Assembly: GCA_014904985.1 (NCBI GenBank)
Contig: MU129000.1
Span: 62,001-126,000, forward strand
Origin: Hydnum rufescens UP504
Lineage: Eukaryota; Basidiomycota; Agaricomycetes; Cantharellales; Hydnaceae
Direction: 5' to 3'
Length of the DNA stretch: 64,000 nt
The notes beneath the pieces are model-generated. The model worked only from the letters and a program-made list of their open reading frames with translations, was not told the DNA's origin and did no database searches. Both the position numbers and the translations under genes were made by a program. Below, piece after piece: positions 1-11,104 of this stretch (the stretch's first letter is position 1; each line of letters starts with the position of its first letter).

Positions 1-254
1 TTTGTATGGCATTCTTCACGTCTGGGAGACAGGGGAAGTAGTCCATGACTTTTCTCTCGAGAACTTCCCCATGTACTGGGGGCACCAAAAACGTGGCCTG
101 TAACTCGGCATCTCGGCCGGATGCATTCAATTACCAGATTGGGGTGACATCAGAGCCCCCCTGGACACCGCACACAGCTCATTTCAAGTTCAGTTCGCAG
201 TTCGCACACTGGATTGCATATGTAATAGGTAGATCGATTTAGTACACTACCCTA

Positions 255-470
255 CTTAATTTTTGAGACTGGAAGTCAATCCACGATTCACAGTATAGTA
301 CCGTTACATGTACCCCTGAGAATCGGCTGTCTTTCTTCGATATCGATCTTCTTCCATCATTGAAAATCCAAGCATCAGTAATCTTCCTCGCAGTCCCAGT
401 CTCAAGTCGCACGGAGCTTCGTCCGCAGGGGGGGAGGGGGTGATCTCGTCGAAAATTCCCCCGAGTTCAT
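255..470 (-). pseudogene. Remnant of FMO gene last exon and 3' flank
   Basis: On the minus strand this stretch resembles the last exon and 3' flank of the flavin monooxygenase copies further right, best compared with about 4985-5215. The shared words include the segment around PADEAPCD (compare TPADEAARD and ALADEGACD in the array copies) and the shared flank with 'aaaatccaagc' and 'ggctgtctttctt'. The reading frame is altered and the terminal Glu-Glu-Asp-Trp stop is not kept. No upstream FMO exons are visible to its right. I take it as a decayed fifth copy or a 3'-end fragment of the FMO array, separated from it by the receptor gene. The similarity is by eye; an alignment would settle its limits. 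Confidence 0.55.
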
Positions 471-705
471 TAGTCTCCCACCAAATTCCAGCCATCCTCA
501 AGGCCTCAGCTCTCCTTCCCGAGGCGGCGCCCACTCATAAGGTTCAGGAACGTACACCCCCGCACGCGCCATCAGCACGACATCAGGGAAGCTCGGATGC
601 GAAACGCGCGACCCCGGACCTGCTGTCGCCACCGCTTCCGTAGGAGCTTGAGTCTCTTGCGCAACAGGAGCCAGCATTCCCATCTGGTAAGACTCCCGCA
701 TTACG

Positions 706-2144
706 ATCCCCTTCCTCTCGTCTCGGGAGATCCGAGAAACCGAATCGGCGGCCGTGTGAGGAGCCAAAGGAGGACATTGATGGTCCCTGAGGCCGCAAAG
801 AGGATGTCTGCAGCGACGATAACCCCATGCCGGACATGGGTCTTTGGGCTCCATTGAAGAAATCGAACGAGGGATATTGGGAATATCTCTATGGTGTAGG
901 CTAAATCAAGCGAGGTTCAAGGTCAGTTCGATATTCTTGCTTAAAATCCGCTCGGGGGAATGATAGTACCTATTGGATACCTGAGCTCGATGGGTGGATA
1001 GAAACCAAAGAGAGTCAGGATCTTTCCCGGAGAATGCGTCGTCTGTTGTAGCACTCACCAGATCATAGATATGGCATCACGAAGACGACGGCGGTCGCGC
1101 TCGGCAGTGGCCTCCCTAAGCCAGTCGACTACAATGATGCCGTAGAGCACAAGGGAAACGGCAGCCGCGAGCCAAAAGTAGGCATATTCGCTACCGATCT
1201 GAGTCTTTTCGACTCGGGGGTCCGTTCAGTGATCCAACACCATGGGCTGAGTGGGTGAAAAGGCAAAAGAAAATTGGATGCAATGAGCAAACACACTGGA
1301 TGATACAGTGGAAAAAACCTACCCAGTGTCCCATAGTAATGTGGGATAGTCGTTGCGGGAATAATGATCATAAGAAAGAGAAAGAGGAAAATGAAGACAA
1401 TCATAGCCGCCGCAAGCCGACGCGCTTGTGACTGAGTGAGCTTGCCAGGGAACATGGTTTGCAGAAATGTCATGACGGCGATCGCAATCGTGAACCAAGC
1501 TATGATAGATAAGCACTGGTCAGGAACGCGCTAACAGAATGCCAGTATCCAGGACGCACAGACTCCATCATTTCCAATCTGTTGGAGCACGGCTGCAATG
1601 GGGGAGATGTTTTCAGCAAAGTTCGCTGGAGACGTGGCATAACTGGTCAAATTCACCTTGGGTAGTACAATATGAACCCTCAGTAACTTTCCCATTAAAT
1701 GCCCACCGCGCAGTGAGGATATTCCCCATCGCTTGTATACTGTTCAGTCCAATCAGCGATACTTCCACCCTGTTTGGATACAGACACTTGCGTATCCATG
1801 AATATAGCAACAAGAAATAAGAGAGAGACCGGCTGGAGTGAGTAGTCCTCCGGGACCCAATCGCCATGAAGCCGGTAATTTTTAATGACCTGACGCTATG
1901 GGCAGTAGAGATTCATAGCTGTTGAAAGTACGCGAGGAAAAATACTTACGATGGTGATCGTGAGGAGTATTGTTGGGCCTATAAAAGACACAACGGCCAC
2001 TTCAGCGAGAAGCTGAAATAGGGGATTCTCGTGAGCCACGGTGGTGGGCAAGCAATGGAATAGCACAGGACGCACCAGGAGTCCCGAGCGAAGGCCGAAG
2101 TTGTTCTGAAGAGATGGGTTCCAGTTGTCAGTGGTGTTCGCCAT
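706..2144 (-). CDS. Seven-transmembrane fungal GPCR-like receptor (one apparent frameshift)
   Basis: A multi-exon gene encoding a fungal family of 7TM receptor-like proteins, presumably a plasma-membrane sensor coupled to heterotrimeric G proteins (family knowledge; ligand unknown). Start ATG at 2144 gives MANTTDNWNP. TM1 lies before the GTAAGT donor at 1949. TM2 (SLLFLVAIFMD) is joined by a GC-AG intron (1791-1740) to IQAMGNILTARW and the EGSYCTTQ segment typical of the family. TM3 follows (SIIAWFTIAIAVMTF), then TM4 (AAMIVFIFLFLFLMIIIP), a WCWI motif, TM5 (YFWLAAAVSLVLYGIIVV), a short exon YPI, TM6 (YTIEIFPISLVRF) and TM7 ending in NVLLWLLTRP. The stop is at 706. The frame breaks once, at the C-run on the coding strand (G-run 1216-1220) between WCWI and TM5. 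One extra base there would restore the frame, so this is either a sequencing error or an inactivating mutation. An alternative longer tail frame runs on to about 499. Confidence 0.7.
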
Positions 2145-2480
2145 AGGAAGAGAAGAACATAGTTCACAGGCAAATCTTATGTTGTGAAGGGCGTCAAAAG
2201 GTCTGAATATAGCACTTCGGAACCAATGATGAGAAAGGGACAACTCGGTTCAAGCCCTCAATAGAATGTGGGCTGTGCGCGCTGTGTTCCATGGCTGTGC
2301 AGGTACCAGGAAATGCCGGCACTCCCCATCGTTTGCAACTCGTACCCAGACTCGCTAGACTCTGCTTGTAACGGTGGAATGGGGTTTTCCGTTGAATGGT
2401 GCAACATTCTTTCGCTCGGAACCAATCCCAAAGAGGTTCGACTGTCAGTCAATGTTGAAATTCAATAAAGTGGAGACTCC
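2145..2480. other. Promoter side of the receptor gene, no gene seen
   Basis: No convincing coding signal on either strand. It must hold the promoter of the minus-strand receptor gene that starts at 2144. I see no recognisable repeat or RNA gene here. Confidence 0.5.
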
Positions 2481-2494
2481 TCGGCAGTCAGCCT

Positions 2495-3360
2495 AATCCA
2501 ATGTGCTGAGAGGTAGCCAAGAAGACCACCCCCAAAGGGGCCCTCAAAATTTGCCGACAGACCGGCAAACTACCCAATGGTGCAAAAAGTGCAGGGAGCA
2601 TCAAAACCCCAGGGGAAATAACAAAAGACAAACAGAGAACTGGAGGAAGGGGAACAAGGGTAGAAAAGTGATGCAGGGCACTGACCATGGCGCTCCATGA
2701 GATGGATACGAAAGATTTCACATCTGGAAAAGTGCCGAGACTGTGCCGAGGCCGAGGGGAAGCACCACCCGCAGCAGTACTAGTTATGAGGGATATGACA
2801 TATCCAGTCTGACATCCATGCATGATGATTCCATAAACCCAGTTACTGACTGTTAGTCAAATTGATGGGACGACCCATCACTCCTTTGTTCCCCTTTTCA
2901 CAGAACCGACCCCTTTTGTTCAGGTGCGCTGATGCGCTTGACCTGCTCCGTTTCTTGCGCATCTACCTTGCTTCTCGTGATTCTATCCATTGTTTGGACC
3001 TATTACTTTGGGCACGTCGTGAGGATGGCTCTGCGCACTCATGGTTCATTTCCCGCTGGTCACTCCCTCCATTCTGGCAGTGTTACTGCCTATGCTTTGG
3101 CTGACTTGTTGGATGATCGCATTGAAGCTCTCGGCTGTTGGTCTTCAGATGCTTCAAAAATTTCTATCCATAAACAGCCTCTCCCCCTGCATGCCCTGAT
3201 CCGAAGTGCCCACTCCTCCGGAACTTTGGACCATTGAATTTTGGACACCACCTTCCCACCCCGCCTGTCCTGGCCATCTTTCCCTTACTGGTCTGTTGCT
3301 GCATATTTTGAGGCCCCTTTTCGGGGTCGTCTTCCTGCTACCTCTCAGTCACGCTAAGCC
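2495..3360. repeat. Pair of inverted repeats flanking a decayed recombinase fragment
   Basis: The left arm at about 2497-2550 ('gctgagaggtagc..gaagac.acccc.aaaggggcc.tcaaaat') reappears as its reverse complement at about 3300-3350. The arms are imperfect, roughly 45-60 bp, and lie about 800 bp apart. Between them sits the tyrosine-recombinase-like fragment at 2932-3190. No clear target-site duplication was found, so this may be either an old transposable element with terminal inverted repeats or two inverted fragments of one repeat. The outer limits are approximate. Confidence 0.5.
2932..3190 (+). pseudogene. Decayed tyrosine recombinase (DIRS/Crypton-type) C-terminal fragment
   Basis: The plus-strand reading contains GHSLHSGSVTAYALADLLD followed by DRIEALGCWSSDASKISI. 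This matches the C-terminal half of the tyrosine recombinase fold: the H-x-x-R box (family G-H-S-F-R-x-G-x-A-T-x-A) and the later L-G-R-W-x-S-D-A-x-x-x-Y-I signature. Here the box Arg is replaced (HSLHS), the Arg of LGRW is Cys, and the catalytic Tyr position has become Ser/Ile, so the fragment cannot be active. Nothing like an N-terminal half or a reverse transcriptase is seen nearby. Such recombinases occur in DIRS retrotransposons and Cryptons of agaricomycetes; which of the two is not decidable from this piece. Confidence 0.6.
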
Positions 3361-3634
3361 TTGTCATACTTGCCATGAGAGATATAAGGTAAGGAATGTG
3401 AAGGCCTCTCAGCAACGCAAGGAGGAATATTAATGAGTCTCTGAATCATTTAATAGTCCTTTGAAACATGGGCCTCGGCCGTATACGCACGGCCCCCAAA
3501 ATCTTCCATTCTTGGTTGAATTGGAGAATGAATTGGCCACTTGCGCGCATCAACTTCCCATTGAGTTCGGCAAGCACACGCGTCCAGCACACGTATCACT
3601 AGTATTCACTACGCTGTGGTCAGACAGTTCTAGT

Positions 3635-3758
3635 GGTCAGATTCGCCATCCATAACCTTCTTATCCGATTCTTCATGGTCCTATACGTCTACCCTGACGC
3701 ACAGAATCATCCACAATGCGATCTCTACGCCTTGTTTTGTTAGTTACTAAATTTGGAA
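3635..3758 (+). repeat. Dispersed repeat R1, copy 1
   Basis: A stretch of about 124 bp starting 'ggtcagattcgccatcca' and ending 'actaaatttggaaa' recurs, about 85% identical by eye and in the same orientation, at 37453-37578. The flanks do not match. No terminal inverted repeat, target duplication or coding frame was found. Family unknown. Confidence 0.75.
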
Positions 3759-5147
3759 AATATCTTGACGATCTCTCAACTCCTCGCTCAGCGGATGTGG
3801 ACTTATCCGCTGCAAGGTACCTGCTCCCCCCCACCCAGTCTTGCGCACGCCCCTCGAAGTATCTTGCTTTATCCCTGGTCTCCTACGGAAAAAATAGGGA
3901 GCTTGAGAAATCCGGTCTGGGAGCTGTGATGGAGTCTTCTCTTCGTGTCGTGCGCCGGCCAATCTGGATTCGCGCCCAAGTGCTGAGTCGGTACGATAAA
4001 TACGGTGCGTAGAATTCGTGCCCCCCAACTGGATTGTGCATGGGAAATTTGTTTGTCGGGTCTCGTTTTGTGTGCACGTAGGTCTTATGAGGGCCAGGGC
4101 AGACAAACCGGAGAGCGAGCTTATCAAGGCTGACTTTCAAGTCGCCCGTACTCACAAGGAAACGAAGGGGGAAATCGATGAGAAGGGATGTAGACGGACG
4201 CATTATTTCGTTTGACATGAACACAAACGTCGTGTCGTCGGTCGGAGGATCGAGTCCAGATGTGCAGAATGGCAGTGACGACTCTCCATAAGTGTAACAC
4301 GATCCAAGTCACGTTTTATCCATCGTTTCTCCCCGGTGGTTTAAAGCCATTGTGTGGTCCTCGGCGCTGTCCGCCGAAACTGACTGTCGACAACCGGACC
4401 TCGTGGACGGCCCGCCTGCTATCGCGCACACTCTTCAGACTCACTCGCCCACGGGGAGCCACCGGCGAGAACTCGGACGCCAAGCACACAACAGTCACTA
4501 TCGAGGAGTTGGATGGGATTCTCCTAGGTAGAACATCTTGTTCATCTCCCTGTTTTCATTCTTCACAGATGATGATACTAGACGACCTCTGCGCACCCCG
4601 GTCGCTCGGCCGGCCCCCCTTTGGAGCTCGACGGGTTCCCGCTGCGGGAATTGTGCCTCCCCAACTTTGGTTTCATATTCCTTTGAAATCCTCCTTCTCC
4701 CTTTCTATAGCGATAGCGATGCGGACAACTATCTTCCTCCCGCAATTGCTGGCCCATCCAGGACACCTTTTGCTCTGTGATCGATGAGTACCACGGTCGG
4801 TGGTGGAGATGTGTGAGGGAAGGTGGTCTTTGTTTCTTGGGCTCTCCCCGCCTTCCCCCCTCAGCGATTTGATTGCAGTACAAGTGGGCGTCTCATTCAG
4901 CTTTACGTGGCATTCACTTCGGGGGTGGCCCATAACTTTTCTTGAAGGACTTCTCTCCAAAGTTACTGAACCATAGATACCTTATTTTGGAGACCGAAAG
5001 TGGATCTACATTCCACAAGAACACAAGTACATACTCTTACATGCTTTGAGATCGAAAGTTAATCCACATTCCACGAGTACTGCTATGTGCATCACCCCGA
5101 AGACTGGTTGTCTTTCTTGCATCATCAAAAATCCAAGCCCCTCCAAA
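3759..5147. other. Intergenic, no gene supported
   Basis: Several frames are open for 80-175 codons here but none shows a recognisable motif, splice structure or low-complexity pattern typical of a protein, and both strands are open in overlapping places. The last ~160 bp (about 4985-5147) is the 3' flank of FMO copy D and resembles 255-440. Confidence 0.4.
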
Positions 5148-7204
5148 TCACCAATCCTCCTCGCAGCCCCAGTCACAGTCACGCGCAGCTTCGTCTGCAG
5201 GGGTGATCCCGGCAATAGTTTCCGTCTTCCACTGATCTCTCGGCGTATTCTCGTACTCGGTGAAATTTCTCGAGGTGGTGTAGCCAGCTTCCCACGCTGT
5301 GTTAGCGTAGTAAACAAATGCCTCGCGATACCTAGCGTTGTGAAAAGAAGATTGGTATAGGTAGGGGGTCTACGGGATGGCGTACGCAACTCGATAGGCC
5401 ATGGAGAGACGAGACGGCCTCCGAATTCCAAACTCGCATTGTTCAGCCAAGCAACCCACAGCCGGTTCTCCGCTGCCAAACGGATCGTAACACCATCAGA
5501 ATGCCAATGCAGCCAAGAGAACTTGTGGTATTAGGGATGTGTGGGTATATATACCTTGTTCAAGCAGAGATCCGAATGGATGGATAGAGACAATATTTCT
5601 CCCACCGGGGTATTCAGCCCACATCTGCTCTTGGTTCGGAAGACGCGCCTTGCCACTCCACGTCTTGGCGAATCCCAGCGATTGGTACCTTCCCAGTGTC
5701 CACGGTCGGTCTACACACGACGGCGATATTTTCGATCGATCATCAGAAGAGTCCACCCATGGAGGAGAAAGGGCGGATCTCACCATTTGAGACCGCTAGT
5801 GTTGGGTCGTTGATGTAGTGCCCTGTCCAGTGTAAGGATCGAAGATGTGTACCATCCGTAATAATTGGAGCAACTTTCACTTCTGGCTCATCTCGCCCGA
5901 TGATTGAACTGTAGGGGAAAGAATGAGAATAGTGCGTCCCCAAAGTGTTGAAATAGAATCACAGGGGCCTAACCTGTTGTGGAAGTCGACTAAAAATGGA
6001 TGCGATCGAAGATAGCCTGTTGCAAAGATGATCTAGGAATGTTGGGCGTGAATCGGCTTCATTAACTTAGACAAGAGAAGTCGGATTCCCTCACCTCGTC
6101 GAATCCGCCGATTACGCTCCCGCTGAAAAGCGTCAACGATGCACTGGGCAAACCTCGATCCACAGCATCGGCCTTTAACTTTGAAAATGCCCTGATTTCC
6201 GGGATCCTCGTGATATTAGCAGGTAGTCGATGGATGGTCCGCCTCTTAGCGGGCGATGGGTGCGTCTTCTGATATTATTCAAGCGATAGTCATCGAACAC
6301 GCACAGGCATTGTATCAATGTAGGTTGGTTGTACTCACGCGAAGACTGATCGAAAGGGCCTTGACGTACGGGGCCACGGCCCGCGCTATCTCAGAAGCAG
6401 ATACACTGCCCCCACAATCAAAACATTCTGCAGATCCAATTTGAATACCAGGGTTCAAGAATGTGCAGCTGAATGAAGAATATTGACCTTCCCCCGAAGT
6501 GCCTCCGGCTCTCTGTATTGAAAGGAATGATAGATCTGACGAGGAAAGGCGCGTGCCCAAGCGGCCAGACCCTCAATACTTGGAATGTGGGGGGCGTCAA
6601 AACGCGCTGCAGAGACTACAACGGCGTCGAAATCCTCCGTCCACCACTCGGCGCGTAGGCGGCCGTTGGAATACTGCAACTGTTCTAATTTGCGTAGATG
6701 GAGTCGCCATGTCTTCCCATCTGGGGACTTTCGCAAACGTTCGACGCGGGTCGAGTAGGATGTTGCATTTGCAGATTCTTCGTCGTTCGAATGTAGTCCT
6801 TTGTATGATGCAAATTGGCGGACATGTCTGAGGACATCCGATGATTGAGGACCCATTCCTATGTCACCAGGCTAAGAGGCTAGGGCTATGCTATGCGAAG
6901 AAGAAAGAGGTGCGTACGGTGTCTGGAGAATACTTCACATCCGGCAAGGACGTGAAGATCTTGAGATTATTCAATAATCACCAAAAGCATCGATAAGGAA
7001 ATCAGTTCTATACTTACCGGCGCAGTATTTGTGTGCACATCGTTCCAAACGGGACTGGGAGACCAGTGCTCACGCAGGCGCCATTCATTACTTATCCCAT
7101 CCTCACCATCCTCATAGATATGAATCTTGGGCACCACATCTGGAATATCTGGAGTATAAGCAGCAAATTCTATTGGTCTGTCTCTGCACGATACTTCTAA
7201 TTCA
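5148..7204 (-). pseudogene. FMO copy D, 3' part (exons 2-11), frameshifted
   Basis: Minus-strand copy of the agaric-type flavin monooxygenase that lacks exon 1. Exon 2 (about 7195-7030, DRPIEFAAYTPDIPDVVPKI) is preceded by an intron acceptor, but upstream sequence switches at about 7205-7220 to a second, partly overlapping copy of the same exons. The last exon ends in a Glu-Glu-Asp-Trp stop at 5148. The exon with the second nucleotide-binding loop (VLIVGG.SAS in copy A) has one G fewer in the G-run read on the minus strand (C-run 6409-6413). This shifts the frame, so even the retained exons are not translatable as one protein. Likely a dead gene unless the base is a sequencing error. Confidence 0.8.
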
Positions 7205-7216
7205 GCATGGTCATCC

Positions 7217-8009
7217 AGACTCTTCGTCGTTCGAATTTAGCCCTTTGTATGACGCGAATTGGCGAACATGTCTGAGGACATCCCGATGACTGAGGACCCA
7301 TTCCTATGTCACCAGGCTAAGAGGCCAGGGCTATGCTAGGCGAAGAAGAAAGAGGTGCGTACGGTGTCTGGAGGATACTTCACATCCGGCAAGGACGTGA
7401 AGACCTTTGAATTACTTAGCAATCAGAAAACATCGATGAGAAATTAGTTGTAGCTTACCGGGGCAGAATTTGTGTGTAAATCGTTCCAAACGGGGCTTGG
7501 ATTCCAATGTTCACGCAGGCGCCATTCATTACTTATCCCATCTTCTCCATCCTCATAGATATGAATCTTGGGTACCACATCTGGAATATCTGGGGTATAA
7601 GCGGCAAATTCTATTGGTCTGTCTCTACACGATGCTTCCAATTCAGGCTGATGGACCCAGAGAANNNNNNNNNNNNNNNNNNNNNNNNNTTCAGGCCAAT
7701 GGTCCCACAGAGACTGAAATGAGAGGCTACTGACGGGAACGCAGCTGGAAGCGGTGTTAGGGCGGAGTAGAACCAGTTACCGCCTGGTTTCGGGCGACGC
7801 TCAAAGAGACGAACTTCAAAACCATGCTCCAGGAGGGTGACGGCACTCTGCAGCCCGGAGGGGCCTGCGCCGATCACAGCAACTCTCCTTATTGAGGGGA
7901 ATTCAGTGTACGGGCCGGAAGACGCAAATGCAAGGGGCGTCTGGAGCTGATCCGCTATCACTTCAACGACACCCAGGCCAAATATTGTTGGGAGGGATTG
8001 TAGGCGCAT
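7217..8009 (-). pseudogene. FMO copy D, 5' part (exons 1-3 and start of 4), cut by an assembly gap
   Basis: Begins with ATG at 8009 (MRLQSLPTIFGLGVVE, signal-peptide-like), followed by the FAD-binding loop [21 protein letters not shown] and [12 protein letters not shown]. Intron 1 contains the N run at 7665-7689. Exons 2 and 3 and the beginning of exon 4 follow down to about 7217, where the sequence runs directly into a second copy of exons 2 onward. This 5' piece is nearly identical to 10360-11104 of copy C. The arrangement looks like a truncated copy fused to another truncated copy, or a misassembly. Confidence 0.8.
7665..7689. other. Assembly gap (25 N)
   Basis: A run of 25 N, a typical fixed-size placeholder for a gap of unknown length. 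It lies in intron 1 of FMO copy D, at the position equivalent to the 1.8 kb duplication breakpoint at 10802. Confidence 0.98.
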
Positions 8010-8345
8010 GGTGCAGAACGCAGATGGAAGATGGACGACACCACGGCCTGGATGTTTCCCGTGTGTGTGCAGACCAAGGGGGAGCAGAAAATAGGATGCT
8101 GCACTTAAGGTAAGAGTAAGGCTCCATTTGGCTCGAAACCGTACACTAGTCTCGTGCGCCGATGATTAGATTACGTAATATCAAAATAGGTGGTATACGG
8201 TGATGACCTATGGTACCCAATTAGCCCTCTTATTTCCTCTTCTCCGATGATCCATCCCCTAGAAACTTATGATTGTTGACCTTGTCCACTGGCAAACTAC
8301 TCTCACCGAAAATCACATGCTTCGGTTTTTTTGGAGGTACTGTAA

Positions 8346-8429
8346 TCAACATGTACACCCCAGAGTGCACACAGCCAGACTGAGCAGCACCACCACACCC
8401 AGAAGCTCATTGTAGAACTCATCATCCAT
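8346..8429 (-). CDS. Spacer micro-ORF, 27 codons, copy 1
   Basis: A minus-strand ORF between the end of FMO copy C (8711) and the start of copy D (8009). It begins MDDEFYNELLGVVVLLSLAV and ends with a Cys-Thr-Cys stop: an acidic head followed by a hydrophobic stretch of about 13 residues. The ATG context (CTCAAATGG) has the favourable A at -3. A pyrimidine-rich tract with repeated 'ctctcat' lies just upstream, as in a fungal 5' leader. The same ORF is kept in the two other spacers with only two residue differences. It may be a real small membrane or secreted peptide, a short exon, or chance preservation by recent duplication. Expression is unproven. Confidence 0.35.
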   Translation of the reverse strand: MDDEFYNELLGVVVLLSLAVCTLGCTC

Positions 8430-8710
8430 TTGAGGAGGTTAAGCAAGGGAGTAACAAGAGAAAAAAGCAAGAACAGCAAGTAAGATAAACCAATAGGAGT
8501 TGAGAGATGAGAGATGAAAAAGGAATGCATGCATTTCAGATATCCCAGAGCCGGGTAAAAAATCAAGAGTGGCCCTAAACTCCGCTCACTTGTCTGAGGT
8601 GCGGTTAGGTGCGGTTCATGGTTCTGCACTGAACCCACGGCATCACTAACAGTAGCGGGAATTTGACCTGGAATTGACCGAGGTCAAGGTCTATAACAAC
8701 ATAGCTCCAG

Positions 8711-11104
8711 TCACCAATCCTCCTCGCAGCCCCACTCCCAGTCACACGCGCCTTCGTCCGCAGGTGGGATTCTGGCGATAGTTTCCGTCCTCCACTGATC
8801 TCTCGGCGTATTCTCGTACTCGGTGAAATTTCTCGAGGTCGTGTATCCGGCTTCCCAGGCTGTATTAGCGTAGTAAACAAATGCCTCGCGATACCTAGCG
8901 TCATTAAAAGAAGTGTGTTATAGCCAGTGCGTCTACGCGATGGCACGACAGGTAGAGAAAAGAGTACGCAACTCGATAGGCCATGGAGAGACGAGACGAC
9001 CTCCGAATTCCAAACTCGCATTGTTCAGCCAAGCAACCCACAGCCGGCTCTCCGCTGCCAAACGGATCGTAACACCATCAGAATGCCAATGCAGCCAAGA
9101 GAACTTGTGGTATTAGGGATGTGTGGGTATATATACCTTGTTCAAGCAGAGATCCGAATGGATGGATAGAGACAATATTTTTCGCGCCGGGGTATTCAGC
9201 CCACATCTGCTCTTGGTTCGGAAGACGCGCCTTGCCGCTCCACGTCTTTGCGAATCCTAGCGATTGGTACCTTCCCAGCGTCCACGGTCGGACTAACACA
9301 CCATGCCAACAGTTTCTATTATTAGAGGAGTCTATCTATGGAGGAGAGAGGGTGGGTCTCACCATTTGTGAACGCTAATGTTGGGTCGTTGATGTAGTGC
9401 CCTGTCCAGTGTAGGGATCGAAGATGTGTACCATCCGTAATAATTGGGGCAACTTTCACTTCTGGCTCATCTCGCCCGATGATTGAACTGCAGGGGAAGG
9501 AATGTGAGTAGTGCGTTTCAAGGTTTTAACATAGAATGACAGAGGCCTAACCTGTTGTGGAAGTCGACTAGAAACGGATGCGATCGAAGATAGCCTGTTG
9601 CAAAGATGATCTAGGAAAGTTGGGAGTGAATCCGCCTCATTCTCTTAGAGAAGGGGAAGTCATATTCCCTCACCTCGTCGAACCCGCCGATTACGCTCCC
9701 GTTTAAAAGTGTCAGGGATGCATTAGACAAACCTCGATCCGCAGAATGAGCGTTAAGCTTTGAAAACGCGCTGATTTCCGGGATCTTCGTGATATTAGCA
9801 GGTAATGGATTGATGCTTCGCCCCTTAAAGGACGATGGATACGTCTCATGATACTATTGGGATGATAGTCATCGAATGCGCACATGCATTTTTTTCAATA
9901 TAGGCTGGCTGTACTCACGCGAAGACTGATTGAAAAGGCCTTGACGTACGGGCCACGGCCCGCGCTATCTCAGAAGCAGATATACTTCCCCCCACAATCA
10001 AGACATTCTGCAGACCCAATTTGAATACGAGGTTCAAGACCGTGCAGCAGAATGAAGAATATTGACCTTCCCCCGAAGGGCCTCTGGCTCTCTGTACTGA
10101 AAGGAATGGTAAATCTGACGAGGAAAGGCGCGCGCCCAAGCAGCCAGACCCTCAATACGTGGGATATGGGGCGCATCAAAAGGCGCTGCAGAGTCTACAA
10201 CAGCATCGAAATCCTCCGTCCACCACTCGGCGCGTATGCGACCGTTGGAATACGGCAACTGTTCTAATTTGCGTAAGTGCAGTCGCCATGTCTTCCCGTC
10301 TGGGGACTTTCGCAAGCGTTCGACGCGGGTCGAGTAGGATGTTACATTTCCAGACTCTTCGTCGTTCGAATTTAGCCCTTTGTATGACGCGAATTGGCGA
10401 ACATGTCTGAGGACATCCCGATGACTGAGGACCCATTCCTATGTCACCAGGCTAAGAGGCCAGGGCTATGCTAGGCGAAGAAGAAAGAGGTGCGTACGGT
10501 GTCTGGAGGATACTTCACATCCGGCAAGGACGTGAAGACCTTTGAATTACTTAGCAATCAGAAAAACATCGATGAGGAAATTAGTTGTACGCTTACCGGG
10601 GCAGAATTTGTGTGTAAATCGTTCCAAACGGGGCTTGGATTCCAATGTTCACGCAGGCGCCATTCATTACTTATCCCATCTTCTCCATCCTCATAGATAT
10701 GAATCTTGGGTACCACATCTGGAATATCTGGGGTATAAGCGGCAAATTCTATTGGTCTGTCTCTACACGATGCTTCCAATTCAGGCTGATGGACCCAGAG
10801 AAGAGCTGAAATGAGAGGCTACTGACGGGAACGCAGCTGGAAGCGGTGTTAGGGCGGAGTAGAACCAGTTACCGCCTGGTTTCGGGCGACGCTCAAAGAG
10901 ACGAACTTCAAAACCATGCTCCAGGAGGGTGGCGGCACTCTGCAGCCCGGAGGGGCCTGCGCCGATCACAGCAACTCTCCTTATCGAGGGGAATTTGGTG
11001 TACGGGCCGGAAGACGCAAATGCAAGGGGCGTCTGGAGCTGAGGGTTCGCTATCACTTCAACAAGAGCCAGGCCAAATATCGTTAGGAGGGATTGTAGGC
11101 GCAT
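8711..11104 (-). pseudogene. FMO copy C, complete exon set with one frameshift
   Basis: Agaric-type flavin monooxygenase with the same 11-exon plan as copy A. Exon 1 starts at 11104 ([20 protein letters not shown]) with the dinucleotide-binding loop GAGPSG and the GNWFYS motif. The middle exon carries RVERLRKSPDGKTWRLHL and IYHSFQYREPEALRGK. Later exons carry RSLHWTGHYINDPTLAFTN, RPWTLGRYQSLGFAKTWSGK and the terminal Glu-Glu-Asp-Trp stop at 8711. In the exon beginning NVLIVGGSISASEIARAVA the coding strand has one C fewer (G-run 9950-9952; copies A and D have four bases there), which shifts the frame near the exon end. Otherwise every intron keeps usable GT and AG ends. The gene may be recently dead, or intact with a homopolymer sequencing error. 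Confidence 0.75.

Noticed and set aside
2488..2823. 111-codon minus-strand ORF next to the inverted repeat
   Set aside because: It lies largely in the repeat arm and has no recognisable domain.
8303..8638. Longer 111-codon frame overlapping the spacer micro-ORF
   Set aside because: It runs through the pyrimidine-rich leader and is Cys/Trp-rich without pattern. In the other spacers its length changes, whereas the 27-codon frame is constant.
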